In this document: in pieces, positions 34,708 through 47,059 of the stretch
How positions within the stretch are numbered: the first letter of the stretch is position 1
Layout: every line of letters begins with the position of its first letter
Assembly: GCF_026745355.1 (NCBI RefSeq)
Contig: NC_079206.1
Location: 17,872,916-17,936,915, forward strand
Direction: 5' to 3'
Length of the DNA: 64,000 nucleotides
Source: Beta vulgaris subsp. vulgaris
Lineage: Eukaryota; Streptophyta; Magnoliopsida; Caryophyllales; Amaranthaceae
Made by a program: the position numbers and the translations under genes
The notes under the pieces: generated by a model
What the model saw: only the letters and a program-made list of their open reading frames with translations
Databases searched by the model: none
What the model was told of the DNA's origin: nothing

Positions 34708-35368
34708 GTAAGCTTATTTGTTGTTAGGTTAATCACCATTATGAAAATTCAGACCACCAAACTCTACATCAAGCCCACGAGTAATCTAACACTCCTTCAG
34801 ATTGTTTCTGTCAGTTTGAACACGTTTCTTTTTTGTTTATCCTATATTAGTTTGAATGCTTTCATTTTTGACATGGTTTCACTTTTATTATATTCATTTT
34901 CCTAAACCCCATTGGCCCATAATCTATCTTTATTAATAATAAATATATCCAATTCTATTAGGCTTTTTCAATAAAAAATGCCTCCACAAGCTTCTATCAT
35001 ATTTGGTTTTGAATAAAATAATATTTGATAATCACACTACAAATTATCACCTTAAATAATTTTGTCCTAACAAGTGTTGAAATCCTTATGCAACAGAGGG
35101 AGTATTAGATCACACATCATTACACTTGTGCTTATATAACAAAAGCTTAATTTGCTTAAGTCTAATACATAGTAGACTTAGACTTTTAATATGCCGATCA
35201 ACAAATTAATTTTTTTTTTTTTGAAGGGAAAGACAAGTGCAATCAATGGACAAAGTGTCCATAAGTATATAGGAAGCCACCTCTTTAGGACAGTGACGCT
35301 CCTAACATTGTTCGACTCCAACAGGTACAACTCTAGCAAAATTATGGACTACAATATTCTCATCTCTC

Positions 35369-36007
35369 TTAACATTGACTAAAACTAATAGAATGAAAAG
35401 ATTGACATAAAAACAAAACATCACCAAGTATAGAATTCAAATCAGAGAAAAAGAGTATGGACTTCGTCAATCTTGTGGTCACCACTTGGGCATCAGACTC
35501 GATCACCACATCCTCTAAACCATGGGACGTACCTAGGCGCACCGCCATATGGATGGCTTTACACTCTGCTACTTCCGGTGGCCAATAAGCTCTAACGCGT
35601 CGCACTGCAGCAAAGAACACACGACCATTCGAATCCTGAGCCACAAAGCCTAACCCAATTTATCCATCACAACAAACATAAGAATCGGTATTGAGATTAA
35701 TTACACCACTTGGAGGAGCAATCCATCTAGACGAGCTAATAGCGGTAGACTTTATAACACGTCCATAAATGCGTAAGGAGTATTGATTATACTCCTCCAC
35801 TTGCCTTCCTATTGTTTGACAAACTAAAAATGGTGGAGTGCTTAAATTCTCAAGCACCTTGTTGTTTCTTTCAACCCACGTATTCCATAAGGTATAATAG
35901 CCACCTTGGACCATTTGTTTCTCCAATCCACACCAACTCACCAAAGTTTCATCCATTTCCTCTCCCAATATACCCATGACTAACTCTTGGCAATTCATAT
36001 CCTCCAA
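35369..36007 (-). pseudogene. LINE-4 ORF2 C-terminal zf-RVT tail and RNase H
   Basis: The upstream segment (36007-35660) has YYTLWNTWVERNNKVLE and WIAPPSGVINLNTDSY, the linker and first RNase H strand. The family has D in LNTDGS, and the Asp is retained here. After a frameshift the segment 35644-35369 supplies VAECKAIHMAV (catalytic Glu) and VVIESDAQVV (catalytic Asp). The protein ends naturally at 35369. This domain is lacking in LINE-1, so the two belong to different subfamilies. Confidence 0.85.
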
Positions 36008-36449
36008 TATTTTGCCACTTTCGGAGAGAAGAAAAGGCGTGTTGTAGGGACTCGTATGCTGCCTCGTAGCATGGGCAACGAGACTGGCTCTTGAGCAGCT
36101 CTTTTACTGGTAAAGATTCCGTACAAGCCTACCAAAGAAAATGTCTAACCTTAGGTGAGACATCCAAGCTCCACACCATTCGGCATTCGCCACACACTAT
36201 GAAACTCATCCAAATTCCCCCCCTTTGCTAACATATACGCGATTTTCACCGAATATAATCCATCTTTGGAATACGCCCATACATGTCAACTCATCATTGA
36301 TACTTCTCAAACTCAATGGTATAGCAAGAATGCAACATTGGTCTCTTTCGGTAAAAAAAATCTACCACATCAACCTTCTACTCCTTTTGATTTTCATCGT
36401 TCAAATATTCCACAACATTCAACCCCTCCACAACCTAACTTTTGATAAA

Positions 36450-36875
36450 CTACCCCTCTTCATCTCCCACCCACGGATCACCCCATAAATCGACGTCTTT
36501 TCCATATCCCACCCTCCATATGACACCTTTCTTCACTAAACTCTTCGCACTCCATATACTTTGCCATGAGTAACTATTGGAAAAGCCTAACCTTGCTTTA
36601 AAAATGTCACCATGAAGGTAATATTTAGCACTCATAACACGACTCAAAAGCGAATTTTTATAGTGCAATAGACGCCAAACTTTCCTACCCAACAACGCGT
36701 CATTAAACACAACAAGGTCCTTAAACCTCATACCCCCCATATGTTTTGGTTTGCACATATTTTCCCAACTCAACCAATGTATCTTCCTCTCATTACCCTT
36801 ACCTCCCCACCAAAATCTCACCATAGCCGAATAAATTATTTGAATGACCGCTATTGGGAGCTTATAAACGCCCAT
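36450..36875 (-). pseudogene. LINE-4 ORF2 region between RT and zf-RVT
   Basis: A 141-codon open frame: IYSAMVRFWWGGKGNERKIH, then WLSWENMCKPKHMGGMRFKD and LGRKVWRLLHYKNSLLSRVM. These are the strongly conserved post-RT blocks (FWWG...K..W..W..LC.PK..GG..F.D) of plant L1 ORF2. Intact locally; stops lie at both sides. Confidence 0.88.
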
Positions 36876-36999
36876 TAAATAGTTAGGAAGAGCTTGAATA
36901 ACCGCCTTGATAAGAACTTATTTTCCGGCTCTAGATAATAACTTTTCTTTCCATGCACCTAACTTCTTTCGCATTCTATCTAACAACTTCTGAAACAAA

Positions 37000-38516
37000 T
37001 ATTTTTTTGATCTGCCACAAATAGTAGGGATGTCAAGATATTTCTGATGCTTATCAGCTTGCTTCATAAGGAGCATAGAAATCAAAGCTTCTTTTGGCTC
37101 ACTGCATACATCTCTACTGAATGATACCTCCGAGTTTTTATAATTAATTTTATGGCCATATGTTGCTTCATATATGTTGAGAATATCAACTATTGTTAAG
37201 CATTCCTGTTGGGTAGCTCTCGTAAAGAGTATACTATTGCAAAAAGAAGATGTGAAATTTTCGGGCCATTTCTGCTAGCTTTTGCACCATGGATCACTTT
37301 AGCTTCAACTTTCTGATGAATCAACTGAGAGAAGGCATTCACAACCATAATAAACAGAAAGGGAGAGAGGATCACCCTGACGCAATCCTCTAGAGGGTGT
37401 AACAGAACCACTTACACTTATATTGACAATCAAAGAGTAAGTAACTGTTGAGACACAGCTCATCACCAAATTTACTCACCTGCCATCAAATCCCATAGTA
37501 AGAAGAAGCTTCATCCCCACTCTATTCGATTGTAGGCTTTGCTCATATCAAGCTTCATAACCACCAAGCCTTTCTTGCTATTATTCCTCTTCTTCATTGA
37601 ATGAAAGATTTCCAGTGCTATAAGGGAGTCATTTGAAATCATTCTGCCCGACACAAAAGCACTCTGATTTTTCGTGACAATAGAATGGAGAAATTGTTTA
37701 AGCCTAATAATAATAGCGTAGAAGATATCTTATATAGTACATTACAAAGACTAATAGACCTAAATTCAGATACAACAGTGGGATTTTTAACTTTACAGAT
37801 GAGAGCAAGATTAGTACAATTAATATTTCCCGGGCAAGAAAAATTATGTAAAATATTGCTAACAAAAGAAAATAATTCATCACCTATCTAATGTGCCAGA
37901 ACTTCTAAGAAAAGATTGCATGCATCCCGTCAGGACCCGGGGATTTGCAAGGGTGCATCTGGATCAAAGCATCAAAAATTGCATGTTTCGTGTTGGGGCG
38001 GAGAAGAAGTTTGTTATACTCCTGAGTCACCATTGCTCTCACATGCTGCAAAAGTTCTTGAACATTATCATCTAGTGGCATCGAAGATGAAAAAATATTG
38101 TCAAAGTACCTCTGAACTTCATCCTCGATTTTCTCGTGCTCAGTCTGCCAAACCCCGTCTCTGCCACGAATACCATTGATGAAATTTCTTTTCTTTCTTT
38201 GCGAAGCTTTGTGATGAATGTATGAGGTATTATTGTCACCATCTCTAACCACTGCCACCCGAGATCTCAAATACCAAAACGCCTCATTTTTCGCGTGCAA
38301 AGAATCAAGCTCACTCTCCAAGGTAGTACACCTCTCACAACCAGCAACAATGACCTCTTCCATCTGCGCAACATGAAGAATTTTTTCCATCTTCTCTATT
38401 TTCTTCTTCAAATCACCAAAACTTACGAAACTCCATGACTTCAAACTCCTCACTATAGCTCCCAATCTCTCCTGAATTCCCTCCCCCTCCGCTGCAATCC
38501 ACGAACCCTTCACCAC
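37000..38516 (-). pseudogene. LINE-4 ORF2 linker and reverse transcriptase
   Basis: The segment 38516-37905 holds the inter-domain helix (SWSFVSFGDLKKKIEKMEKI), then TSYIHHKASQRKKRNFINGI and the RT entry motif HPCKSPGPDGM. The rest of RT is eroded: SAFVSGRMI-like and KAYNRVEWG-like pieces are readable in other frames near 37500-37690, and a palm fragment ([20 protein letters not shown]) at 37380-37310. The catalytic region reads SHLLFA.. near 37240 with frameshifts, so no active site survives. Confidence 0.8.
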
Positions 38517-38630
38517 CTCCTCACATCCTTCATCAAGAAGCCAACAAGTCTCAAATCTAAACCCCTTTCATCTCTTCGTCTCACCTTCTCGATAGCTGCC
38601 CCCCTTAGCATAATGGCAACATGATCCGAG

Positions 38631-38996
38631 CTATACCGCACCATATGTTCGATATAGGCCTCCTGAAAAAGTTGTAGCCATGATAGAGACACAATTTAAC
38701 CGATCAAGTCCTTCACGAATTCGAGTATCCGGACGATTTCCCCTTTTCCAAGTGTACCATTGCCCAACGCACCTCAATTCACTAAGATCACACTTTGCTA
38801 TCACATCAAGAAAACCCTCCATCTCCCTTCTTTCTCTAATAGCTCCTCCCTCCTTCTCATTGTAACAAAGAATCTCATTAAAATCCACTCTAAATACTAT
38901 TGGACGCTCATACTCCTCGCAAAGTGAATTTATCAATGCCCATGTTTTATGTTTGTTATCCTCCTCTGGCCATCCATAAATCCCACAAAGCGCCAA
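38631..38996 (-). pseudogene. LINE-4 ORF2 endonuclease fragment
   Basis: Encodes GIYGWPEEDNKHKTWALI, then VFRVDFNEILCYNEKEGG and GQWYTWKRGN, matching the exonuclease-endonuclease-phosphatase fold of L1 ORF2. The family motif GDFNEIL reads VDFNEIL here, keeping the Asp and Asn. Confidence 0.82.
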
Positions 38997-39299
38997 TGAA
39001 CATCACCCTTGCTTACTATGTCATCGCATATATGATTTTGAGAATAAGAAACTAAGGAGAAAGAGACGGTATTGTTATTGCAATACATACAGAGACCTCC
39101 AGATTGCCCAATACTCGAAACCCAAAAAGAATTCGAAAAACCAATACGATCTTTCGTTTTCTATGCAATGTCTTTTCTCACTTTTGTTTCTGACACAAAA
39201 AGAATGTTGGGGGTATAAGAAGTATTTAATCTTCTCAAGTGGCTAATTGTCTAAGGGTTACCCATTCCCTGACAGTTCCAATATAAAGCAAGCATTCAT

Positions 39300-40656
39300 A
39301 ATTCTAGGCGGTGTGGGTGCAACCCAACCTCCCCTCGACAATGTTCACATCACTGCCACTGTTACTCACATTGTGCCATTTCAACTTTTTTGAACTCAAC
39401 TCTAGTATTTGCTCCCCTCCATCCACAACTATGTTATCTGCTATTTTCCTTTTTTCACCAGGCCCATAAACTGTCGACACAATACTAGTGCACTCTTTAA
39501 CAGGAATAGAATTATTTCTAATAACATGGGACTTAGTTTTACCTTTTTGGGCTTGGTAGCAGTACTACCATCCCCTGTCGAAGATAAAAAAAGAGGGAGC
39601 ACATTGAATCCCTTATCCAGCATTAACACTCACATGAGGATGAGTAGATAGACCCTGACCCGACCGTTCCTCCATAGTGGATGGGGTTCTAACACCATGG
39701 CTTGTTGTATACCACCTCATATGTCATGGTCATCCCCCACAAGCGAACTGCTTTTCTCCGTCACTCCCTGGTCGTGATTTTGAAAAGTAAGCGAACGAGC
39801 CCCTCGCAAAAAGGATTTTGCTTCCTCTTTAAGCTTTTGTCTACCTCTTGTTGGGGACGCTTGGATCCATGGCCCCCATTATTTTTCGAGCTCCTTGTCA
39901 TCATCATTGCTTACATGCAGTCACGTTCAATTTGACCGATGGTGTCACACCTATAACAGAAGGTGGGTAATCTTTCATACTGAATCTCGATCAAAGTCGT
40001 ACCACCATTCTCTAAAGATATACATTGAACTCTCCGCAAAGGTTTAGTAATATCGAGAAGAATTCGAACTCGTGTTGACTTGTCTCACCCCCACTTCATC
40101 AAAATCCACTTGACTTAGTTTTACCTTTTTGGGCTTGGTAGCAGTACTACCTTTTTCTAGCACCTTTTTGGGCTTAATAATAAAGTCTCACCCCCCAACA
40201 CCTCTGCAAGACTACCACCAATAATCCGAACATGAGCCTCCGACCTACTATGCATCGGGATATTATATAAGCGTACCTAGAAGGGGCATAATTTAAAGAT
40301 ATCTTCGAAGGTTGGATGTCGTCTTCAATTTCCTGCAACATTACAAGGTGTTGGTCAGAAGTCCATGGCCTCTCCGCCAATACTTTATTTTTATCCCGTT
40401 GACAAGCGAACTGGACCACAAACAGATCACTTTCTATGGGTCGAAAAAGCGCTCGTTTAGAAATCATCCATATTTGATTAAGGGTGCGTTTTAGGGCGTT
40501 GAAGTTATACGTGCGAATTGCCATAACCTTCCCTACCAATGATAGATCAAAATTGCAATTGTTTTCGTTTTCAAGAACGTCATCAAGAGAGATTAGTTTG
40601 TCTTCCTCTGCCGTAATCCTCAAACTAGAAACTCTTGAAGCAATATCATCAGCCAT
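39300..40656 (-). pseudogene. LINE-4 ORF1 (DUF4283, CCHC)
   Basis: The ATG near 40656 opens MADDIASRVSSLRITAEEDK. DUF4283 hallmarks follow: GKVMAIRTYNFNALKRTLNQ, IWMISKRALFRPIESDLFVV and PWTSDQHLVML. A knuckle CYRCDTIGQIERDC is readable near 39952-39912. A 40-bp segment at 40112-40151, which also occurs at 39530-39569, breaks the protein between these two regions. The C-terminal part (39300-39900) is proline/serine-rich and out of frame. Confidence 0.8.
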
Positions 40657-40967
40657 CATAGCCAACGACGATCTCAAGAGGGAGTAAAAGCCTCGACAAA
40701 TCGAGTGATATAATTGGAGCACCAACCTAATCTTAGAGAAAAACTAAAGAGAGACTTTATTAGTTTTTTTAGATTTATCATCGAACCGCAGGATCAAGAT
40801 CGATCATGTCCTTTGGGATCGTGGGATCGTACTTTTTTTCCCATAAAATGTTTGTAAACAATTTGTTTACTTTTTAGTAGCACTTAAGTCTTTTCAAAAA
40901 TTCTAGTAGCACTTTGGTCTTTTCAAGCAATAAGTTGTTAAAACATGGTTTTAGTTTGACTTAAGAG

Positions 40968-41091
<124 letters not shown>

Positions 41092-41287
41092 GTTGTCTAA
41101 TATTCATGTTCAGGAATAAGATCACCTACATTCGTAATGCTAAACAATGTTGTTATGATCGAGATTCTACTATGAATCTAAAAGTTAAGGAGGATCTAAT
41201 CAGTAGAACCGGATTGTAGGATCGTAAGATCCATCGATCAAATAGGTGTAAACATGATAACAATATTTAAAGTAAAAAAACTAATAT

Positions 41288-41925
41288 CCACCCGGTGCAC
41301 ACTAACTTAGTGTACACCTTATCCATCTCACGTGAGTTTTAATGATTACAACTTTCCGTTTTTGCCGCGTTCAGTGTTGCATGTTATAGTGGATTTTAAA
41401 AGGATATAGTGTCTTCTAAAATGATATAGTGTATTTTAAAATGATATAGTGAATTTTAAAATCATAGTGTTTCGCTGAGTTTTCTGGCATGATAGTGTTG
41501 CCTGTTATAGTGTATATTGACATGATATAGTGTATTTTGAAATGATATAGTGTATTTTGACATGATAGTGTTTTGCTGTGTTTTTTGACATGATAGTGTT
41601 GCATGATATAGTGTGTTTTGACATAATATAGTGTATTTTGAAATGTTATAGTGTAGTTTATTTGTATATTACACAAAATTATCATAAGCGATCGTTATAG
41701 TGTTTGACATGATAGTGTATTTTGACATGATATAGTGTATTTTAAAATGATATAGTGTAAATTTGTTCTGAACAACTGTTTTTGTTAAAATTTTAGGGCG
41801 AGAAAATCTTATTAAAGAGAGAGAAAATCACGCGGATTTTGAAAAGCGGGAGTGACTAGTTTGCAGTGAGGCACGTGTTTAGGCCTGGTCCACACTATTT
41901 TTAATGTGAACCGGATACACACAAG
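41288..41925. repeat. TATAGTG-repeat element, copy 1
   Basis: The left edge CCGGTGCACACTAACTTAGTG and the right edge (41888-41925; reverse complement CCGGTTCACATTAAAAATAGTG) are imperfect inverted repeats. The interior (41386-41760) is an array of (a/t)gatatagtgtattttgaaat-like units, with gatagtgttgcatg variants. It is probably a non-autonomous TIR element of unknown class; a related copy lies at 46915-48025. Confidence 0.6.
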
Positions 41926-41975
41926 ACGGATTGTATTTAAAGACTAAAGTGCTACTATGAATTTAACATGGTGAA

Positions 41976-42075
41976 TATCCTGCCCACTTGGTTACAAAAG
42001 CAGCAATGAAAGCGCTTATCTGGCTACTAGGTCCCGAGTTCGAATCTCATGCTTGCCATTAGTGCCACATTTTTT
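41976..42075 (+). mobile_element. tRNA-like (SINE) remnant
   Basis: Contains a B-box-like cgagttcgaatctcatg and an upstream tggttac..aagc segment. There is no clear tail or duplication, so it is only a pol III-type remnant. Confidence 0.35.
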
Positions 42076-42505
42076 ATTCCCTCATTAAAATATTTTTTTG
42101 TATTGTGAAGAAATATAAAATTCATTAATACAATGGAAACATTTGAATCCATTATATGATAATTAAAATTGAAATTAAAACATATTACATAAATAAAAAT
42201 ATTCAATTATATTAATAACAAAGCATGTCAGACGATTTTAAATTTGTAATTTTTCTAGTAACAACATACATTTACTTAGTAATCAAAACATATATTACAG
42301 TTTGCAGGTTGGTGGGAGTAATATGTATTAAATGCAGGTCAGTGGGAGTAATTTGCTTTAAATGCATGTTGGGAACCAACAACAATTTGTCCCGCCACAC
42401 CATGATTTGTGGTGCCATCAGCCAAATTATTCCCCCCCCCCCCCCATTTTTCTCTCTCTTTTTTTGGCTAACAATGATGTGGCAACTTCTCATTGGACGT
42501 GTATG

Positions 42506-44109
42506 CACTAGTAGAATAAATGCTAATTGAAGCGGTCAAAAAGTGGCCTATTGCGGCGGTTCTGCGGTTTCGGCCAAAAACCGCAGCAATATGATCAGCA
42601 GAAAACTTTTTGAAAAGAGTTGACTTTTTGACCAAACATATTGCTGCGGTTTTTATGCGAAACCGCAGCAATATATTAAAATAATGTTAAAAAATAATAT
42701 TTTAATATATTGCTGCGGTTTTTTACAAGAACCGCAGCAATATAATTAAAAAAAATTTATAAAAACCGTGCAATCATCCGCTAGGTTTTTTTTTTCCAAA
42801 GCCTCTCACACGTTGTTCCCTTACTCCTCTCACCCGCCGTTTCTCAACCTTCACCCTCATTTCTCACTCTTCACCTTCACCTTCACCTTCACCTTCATTT
42901 CTCACTCTTCACCTTCACCTTCATTTCTCACCCTTCTTCTTCATCTTCGACCTCTCTCTTTCATTTGATGACGAACGTGAGCGAGTGATGAATGACGAAA
43001 GCGAAGTGCGAGTGATGAATGACGAAAGCGAAGTGCGAGTGATGAATGACGAAAGCGAAGCGAGAGTACTAATGAATGACGAACACGAAGCGAAAACTAT
43101 GGATGACGAACGAGAGCGACAAGCCGGTGGTTGAGACGCAAGATCGGTTCACTAAACGCCAGTATCACCGTGAATTAGAGGCCGGTTGCAGCTACACCAC
43201 TACCGTCTCGCATTAACTCAGGTAATTCTTATTTTTTTTCGCAAAATGATATCCTATATGTCAGTAATTACTTAGAAATTTATAATTTGGTGTAATTTTT
43301 TTAAGTTAGTAATTTATTGGAAATGAAGGGTTTCATGTTATATTTTCGCAGAAAGCATAATGTTTTTTTGTTCTTCATTTTTTCGTCCTATTTTATTTCC
43401 AGGGTTTGGTAAAAATATTTGGGAGCAGTGTTTCTAGACTCTATATATATATTTTTTTTATAATGTTTATTGTTGATTTTTCTATATTGATGTGAGAACT
43501 TATAAATGCAGGAAAAGTTCACAAGGAATTGTTGGAAGTGCATATTATGTAGCACAAAGAAGTGCATATTTTCACTTGAAGAGCAAGAGGCGGCCGAACG
43601 CTAACAAGAATGGAGATCTGTTTTTTTTTCATTTTTTTACTTCGTTTTTTTAGATCTAGTTTTTTTGTTTTTATTTTTGTTTTTATAGCTTCAGATTTGT
43701 TTGTTCAGTATAGTTATCTCATGTTTGTTTGTTCTTGTAATTTTTTTGTATCTCAGAATTTTTTTTCAACCGTTTCATTTTTTTTTGGTTTTCTTATTGT
43801 TGTTTTTTACATTGTCAAGTTTTCTTTGGTAGTTTCATTTCATTTTCTGGTGGAAGTTTATGATTTTTTGCTATTTTTCTGAATTTTTTTAAAAACAAAA
43901 TGAAAAAACAAAAAAAAAAATTTTTGCTGACACCTAGACCTATTGCTGCTGTTTCTTGGGAAAACCACAGCAATATGTTGATTTATTATTATTTAATACA
44001 GCATATTGCTGCGGTTTTCTACAGAAACCGCAGCAATATACTTTATTAGTTGATAAAAAAATACACATATTGCTGCGGTTCAATACACATATATACACAC
44101 ACACACATA
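42506..44109 (+). mobile_element. CACTA element C (TTGCTGCGG subfamily), right end lost
   Basis: Begins CACTAGTAGAATAAATGC. The subterminal zones at 42550-42745 and 43940-44090 carry many AACCGCAGCAATA / TATTGCTGCGGTT copies in both orientations. The interior has a CT-rich leader (42780-42960) with (ttcacc)n units, a GA/CG-rich block of three 29-bp repeats (gagtgatgaatgacgaaagcgaagt, 42985-43075), a donor-like CTCAG|GTAATT at 43219, a T-rich intron-like part and an acceptor-like TGCAG at 43511. No transposase. The right CACTAGTG is missing where Helitron 1 begins. Confidence 0.8.
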
Positions 44110-44685
44110 CTAGCATTTTCTGTACGCGATGCGTGCTTGGATTTTTTCAATCCAGAAACTCTGTTTTATTCGACATAAGAGTCAAAATTTGAACATTAGA
44201 CATATGAATTATAATTGTTTTTAGTTACAAAATTTGATTGGTTTAGTCTCTGTCACTTAAGTCTCTCACCATTTTTTTTTACTTATCAAAGTTAAATTCT
44301 ACGAACAAAATAGAATTTTTAAATTTATTTATAATATCTAATATTATAATTTTTTAATTGATTTTTGAATTCAGTACACTACTTCATAGATTGTGAAAAA
44401 AGTGGACATTTGATTTCAAGTCAAATTTTTGTGAATATTTTTGTAAGTATGTATTGACGTTGTCGTGTATTAATTATAGTTTGTAAGTGATGTTTTAGTT
44501 TTTGTAAAGTTTGTTCATTTCAGTGATTTGTATAATATATATTACGCAATTCTATGATTTTAGTTGAGTTGTGAGTTATTGTTGTAATTTTATTTCCCGT
44601 AAGCCCCCCTTTGATTTATAAATGAATTTGTAATTTAGAAAAGAAAGGGGAGTAAAATAGTATGTGAGAATCCTCTTATGGTGAG
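44110..44685 (-). mobile_element. Helitron 1, 5'-truncated
   Basis: Read on the minus strand, the 3' end is a hairpin gcacgcatcgcgtac followed by CTAG, and the next host base is T (44109 is A on the plus strand). Homology to Helitron 2 (54644-55413) runs through cataagagtcaaaatttgaacatta and onward. The TCTCTATTATATAAG start of Helitron 2 is absent, so the 5' end is lost near 44665-44690. Confidence 0.75.
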
Positions 44686-44690
44686 AACTA

Positions 44691-45005
44691 GGGGTGTTCA
44701 TTGTCGGATATCGGATCGGATCCGATACGAAAATTAGGATATACGAAAATTTCGGATTAGGGAAATTGCGATCCGAATTCGATCCGAAATTTTCGGATAT
44801 CCGAATTTTTCGGATCTGATACCGGGTTTTCGGATCGGATCACCGGATTTTCGGATCGGGTCAGTAGAAATTTTTGAAAAATCTCGATCCGTATCCGATC
44901 CGAAAACCCGAAATTTTTTCCGGTTACCCAATCCGAAATATTCGAAATCTTAAAATCGGATCGGATATCCGAAATTTCGGATCGGATATTTCGGATCGGA
45001 TATTT
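44691..45005. repeat. GGATCGGAT/ATCCGATCC palindrome-rich block
   Basis: A 300-bp stretch built from cggatcggat, atccgaaa and tttcggat, self-complementary throughout. The left edge aggggtgttcattg resembles a hAT-type MITE terminus. No matching right terminus seen. The Arg/Ser/Asp-rich open frames across it are artefacts. Confidence 0.7.
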
Positions 45006-45469
45006 ATCCAGTGTCCATATTCTATTACTAATAAATAATATTATGAATAAGTTGAAGTTGTCGAAACATATGAATAAAACAGAGGATTCATAGTAGAATA
45101 TGTTGAAGATGAAGGTAATATAAGAATCTGAAGAAAAATTCCTTTTAAGTTTTAAACAAAGGATTACTACAAATCTAAACAAAGAAAACATCATAAAACA
45201 AATCTTTGAAACAAAGACAAAGAACAAATCATTTTAAACAAAAAATTATCTCTCAAAAATTATGTAATTCATCTGAATTTACGTAAAAACAAATAATTTT
45301 TTAAGCAAAACATGAATAAAAAATATCTTTAGTGAAAATATACATATAAGACAAAACGAAAATTTAAAGTGTAGAGAAAAATAATGACAAATTTAGATTT
45401 TTCAAACATTATAAAAAGATACATTATAGAGAAATAATTGAATTCAACATGAAGAACATGAAAATATTA

Positions 45470-45801
45470 CTCCGTCCGTCCTAAAATATAGTTCCCATTT
45501 TCCCTTTTTCACGGTAATTTATGCAAGTAGAATATAAGAGGGATAGTAAAGATTTTTTGTTTATTTAAATAAATATTGTATGGGAAAAGATGTTTTTAGG
45601 AGAGAGAATGGAGAATAATTGGTGAAAAAGCATTAATGGTTGAATAAACAAAGGAAAAAACAAAATTCAAGAAGCAAATAAATGATGGGACACGGTTTTT
45701 CTAGACAAAATAAGAAAATTGTGGAACTAAATATGAAAATGGGAACTATATTTTGGGACATCCAAAATGGAAATGGAAACTATATTTAGGGACGGAGGGA
45801 G
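45470..45801. mobile_element. Stowaway MITE
   Basis: Ends CTCCGTCCGTCC and GGGACGGAGGGAG, flanked by TA (45468-45469 and 45802-45803), as for Tc1/mariner-type Stowaway. 332 bp. The subterminal gttcccattttc is mirrored by gaaaatgggaac. Confidence 0.93.
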
Positions 45802-46038
45802 TAGAAGAGAGTGAAGAGAGAAAGACAAACCCAAAAAAAATTACTGCCAAAAAAATAAAGGAGAGAGAATGGATTAGTTCGAAAATTAGGAGCATTGATT
45901 ATGTCTTGAAAATACAAATCAGATTTGAAATTGTAAATAAAATTTTCATTTAAAATTTAAATGAAAATTCTAAAAACACATATTTGGAACCCAGACCCAA
46001 ACACCAATAAAAAGTTGATACATCACAGGTGTATGTTT

Positions 46039-46391
46039 TTTTTTAACGAGAAATTTCATTAATTGAAGGCCAAACGGCATCTACAATAGGTATTAAAGAA
46101 AAACAAAATCCAATCAAACAAGGTTACATCAAATTCATCTTCCAAGAAATTACAATGAACCCGAACGAGCAATACAGTGCATCCCCCTTGTATTTGCTAA
46201 ATCAAGCAGCTATTGATGAGGAATTCTATCATTATGACGTAGTTTGGGAAGAACATTCTTGATCTAGTCATGTTGACCGCATTCGAGATTTCAATACTTT
46301 CATGTTTAGTGTCGAACTTCAAACAATGAGAACAATTTCTCCTACCTGAAGACAAAAGAACCATACTCACAACTCCCATAAAGAGAAGGAG
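46039..46391 (-). mobile_element. 5'-truncated retroposon (LINE 3' end)
   Basis: A perfect 18-bp duplication catcacaggtgtatgttt flanks it at 46021-46038 and 46392-46409. The insert ends, on the minus strand, with aatgaaatttctcgttaa and an A-run, typical of plant LINE tails. A short open frame runs in from the 5' side (46391 towards 46197). The parent LINE is not otherwise recognised. Confidence 0.8.
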
Positions 46392-47059
46392 CATCACAGG
46401 TGTATGTTTGTCCCACATATACCGAGTATATGTGTAGCCTTTGCCCTATGAACTACGCTCCATCTTAAATAACAAGTCCCAATATATTTTTGGCTCCAAT
46501 GATTTGCAAAAGAATAATTAGGTTATGAGTTGCAGTTTGATTCTATTGCCCGTCTCCAAGCTTAGTTACCACATCACTAATTCACTAATTGATGGTAACC
46601 GTGAGAACTGAAAAATGCATGAATAAAATTCTTGATAAGCATTAGTAGAAAGTAGTTGGACGGGGGTTAATGCTAATGCATCAATGAGGTTATTGGTATC
46701 ATCAATGTTTTAAGTGGAAACTAAGAAGATCACGGCATACTTTAAGCGTTGTGATACTCCCGATAGTAGTTGAGTTAGAGGATTATATAGGTATCTAGTA
46801 GTATTGCTCATATACGGATATGTCATGATCTTTGGAATACCGTTATTTCCATCTTTGATCTCTTTGGAGGCTTTATGATTCTAGAGCTTAAAAAGATATA
46901 AAAAAACTCGTATAAATTCGGTGCACATTACTTAGTGTGCAACCAATAAATGTTATGTAGGTTGTACTTCTACTAATTTGTCCATCTTTCTATTCAGGTT
47001 TTCGTGCCTTTTCAGTTTGTTTTTCATTAGTGCTTCGTTTGTCTCTCTTCAAGTTCTTA

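Larger units (their letters stand above)
35208..40790 (-). mobile_element. LINE-4: nearly full-length minus-strand L1-like LINE with RNase H
   Basis: On the minus strand the order is DUF4283 ORF1 (from about 40656), CCHC knuckle (near 39935), endonuclease (38996-38631), linker and RT (38516 to about 37000), zf-RVT region (36875-36000) and RNase H (about 35740-35369), closed by a poly-A read as poly-T at 35210-35221. All domains are broken by frameshifts. I could not identify a target duplication, so the 5' limit near 40790 is approximate. Confidence 0.88.

Noticed and set aside
35085..35104. Another Stowaway MITE
   Set aside because: Only one end (acagagggag then TA) is present; no matching opposite arm was seen within a few hundred bases.
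42768..42968. FTFTF/SPS-rich plus-strand protein
   Set aside because: It is a translation of the ttcacc-type leader repeat in CACTA element C.
42845..43090. CRISPR-like array (regular short repeats)
   Set aside because: The units are contiguous tandem repeats without unique spacers, inside a plant CACTA element.
44734..45227. Arg/Asp/Ser-rich minus-strand proteins
   Set aside because: They translate the ATCCGATCC block and flanking AT-rich DNA, with no conserved motif.
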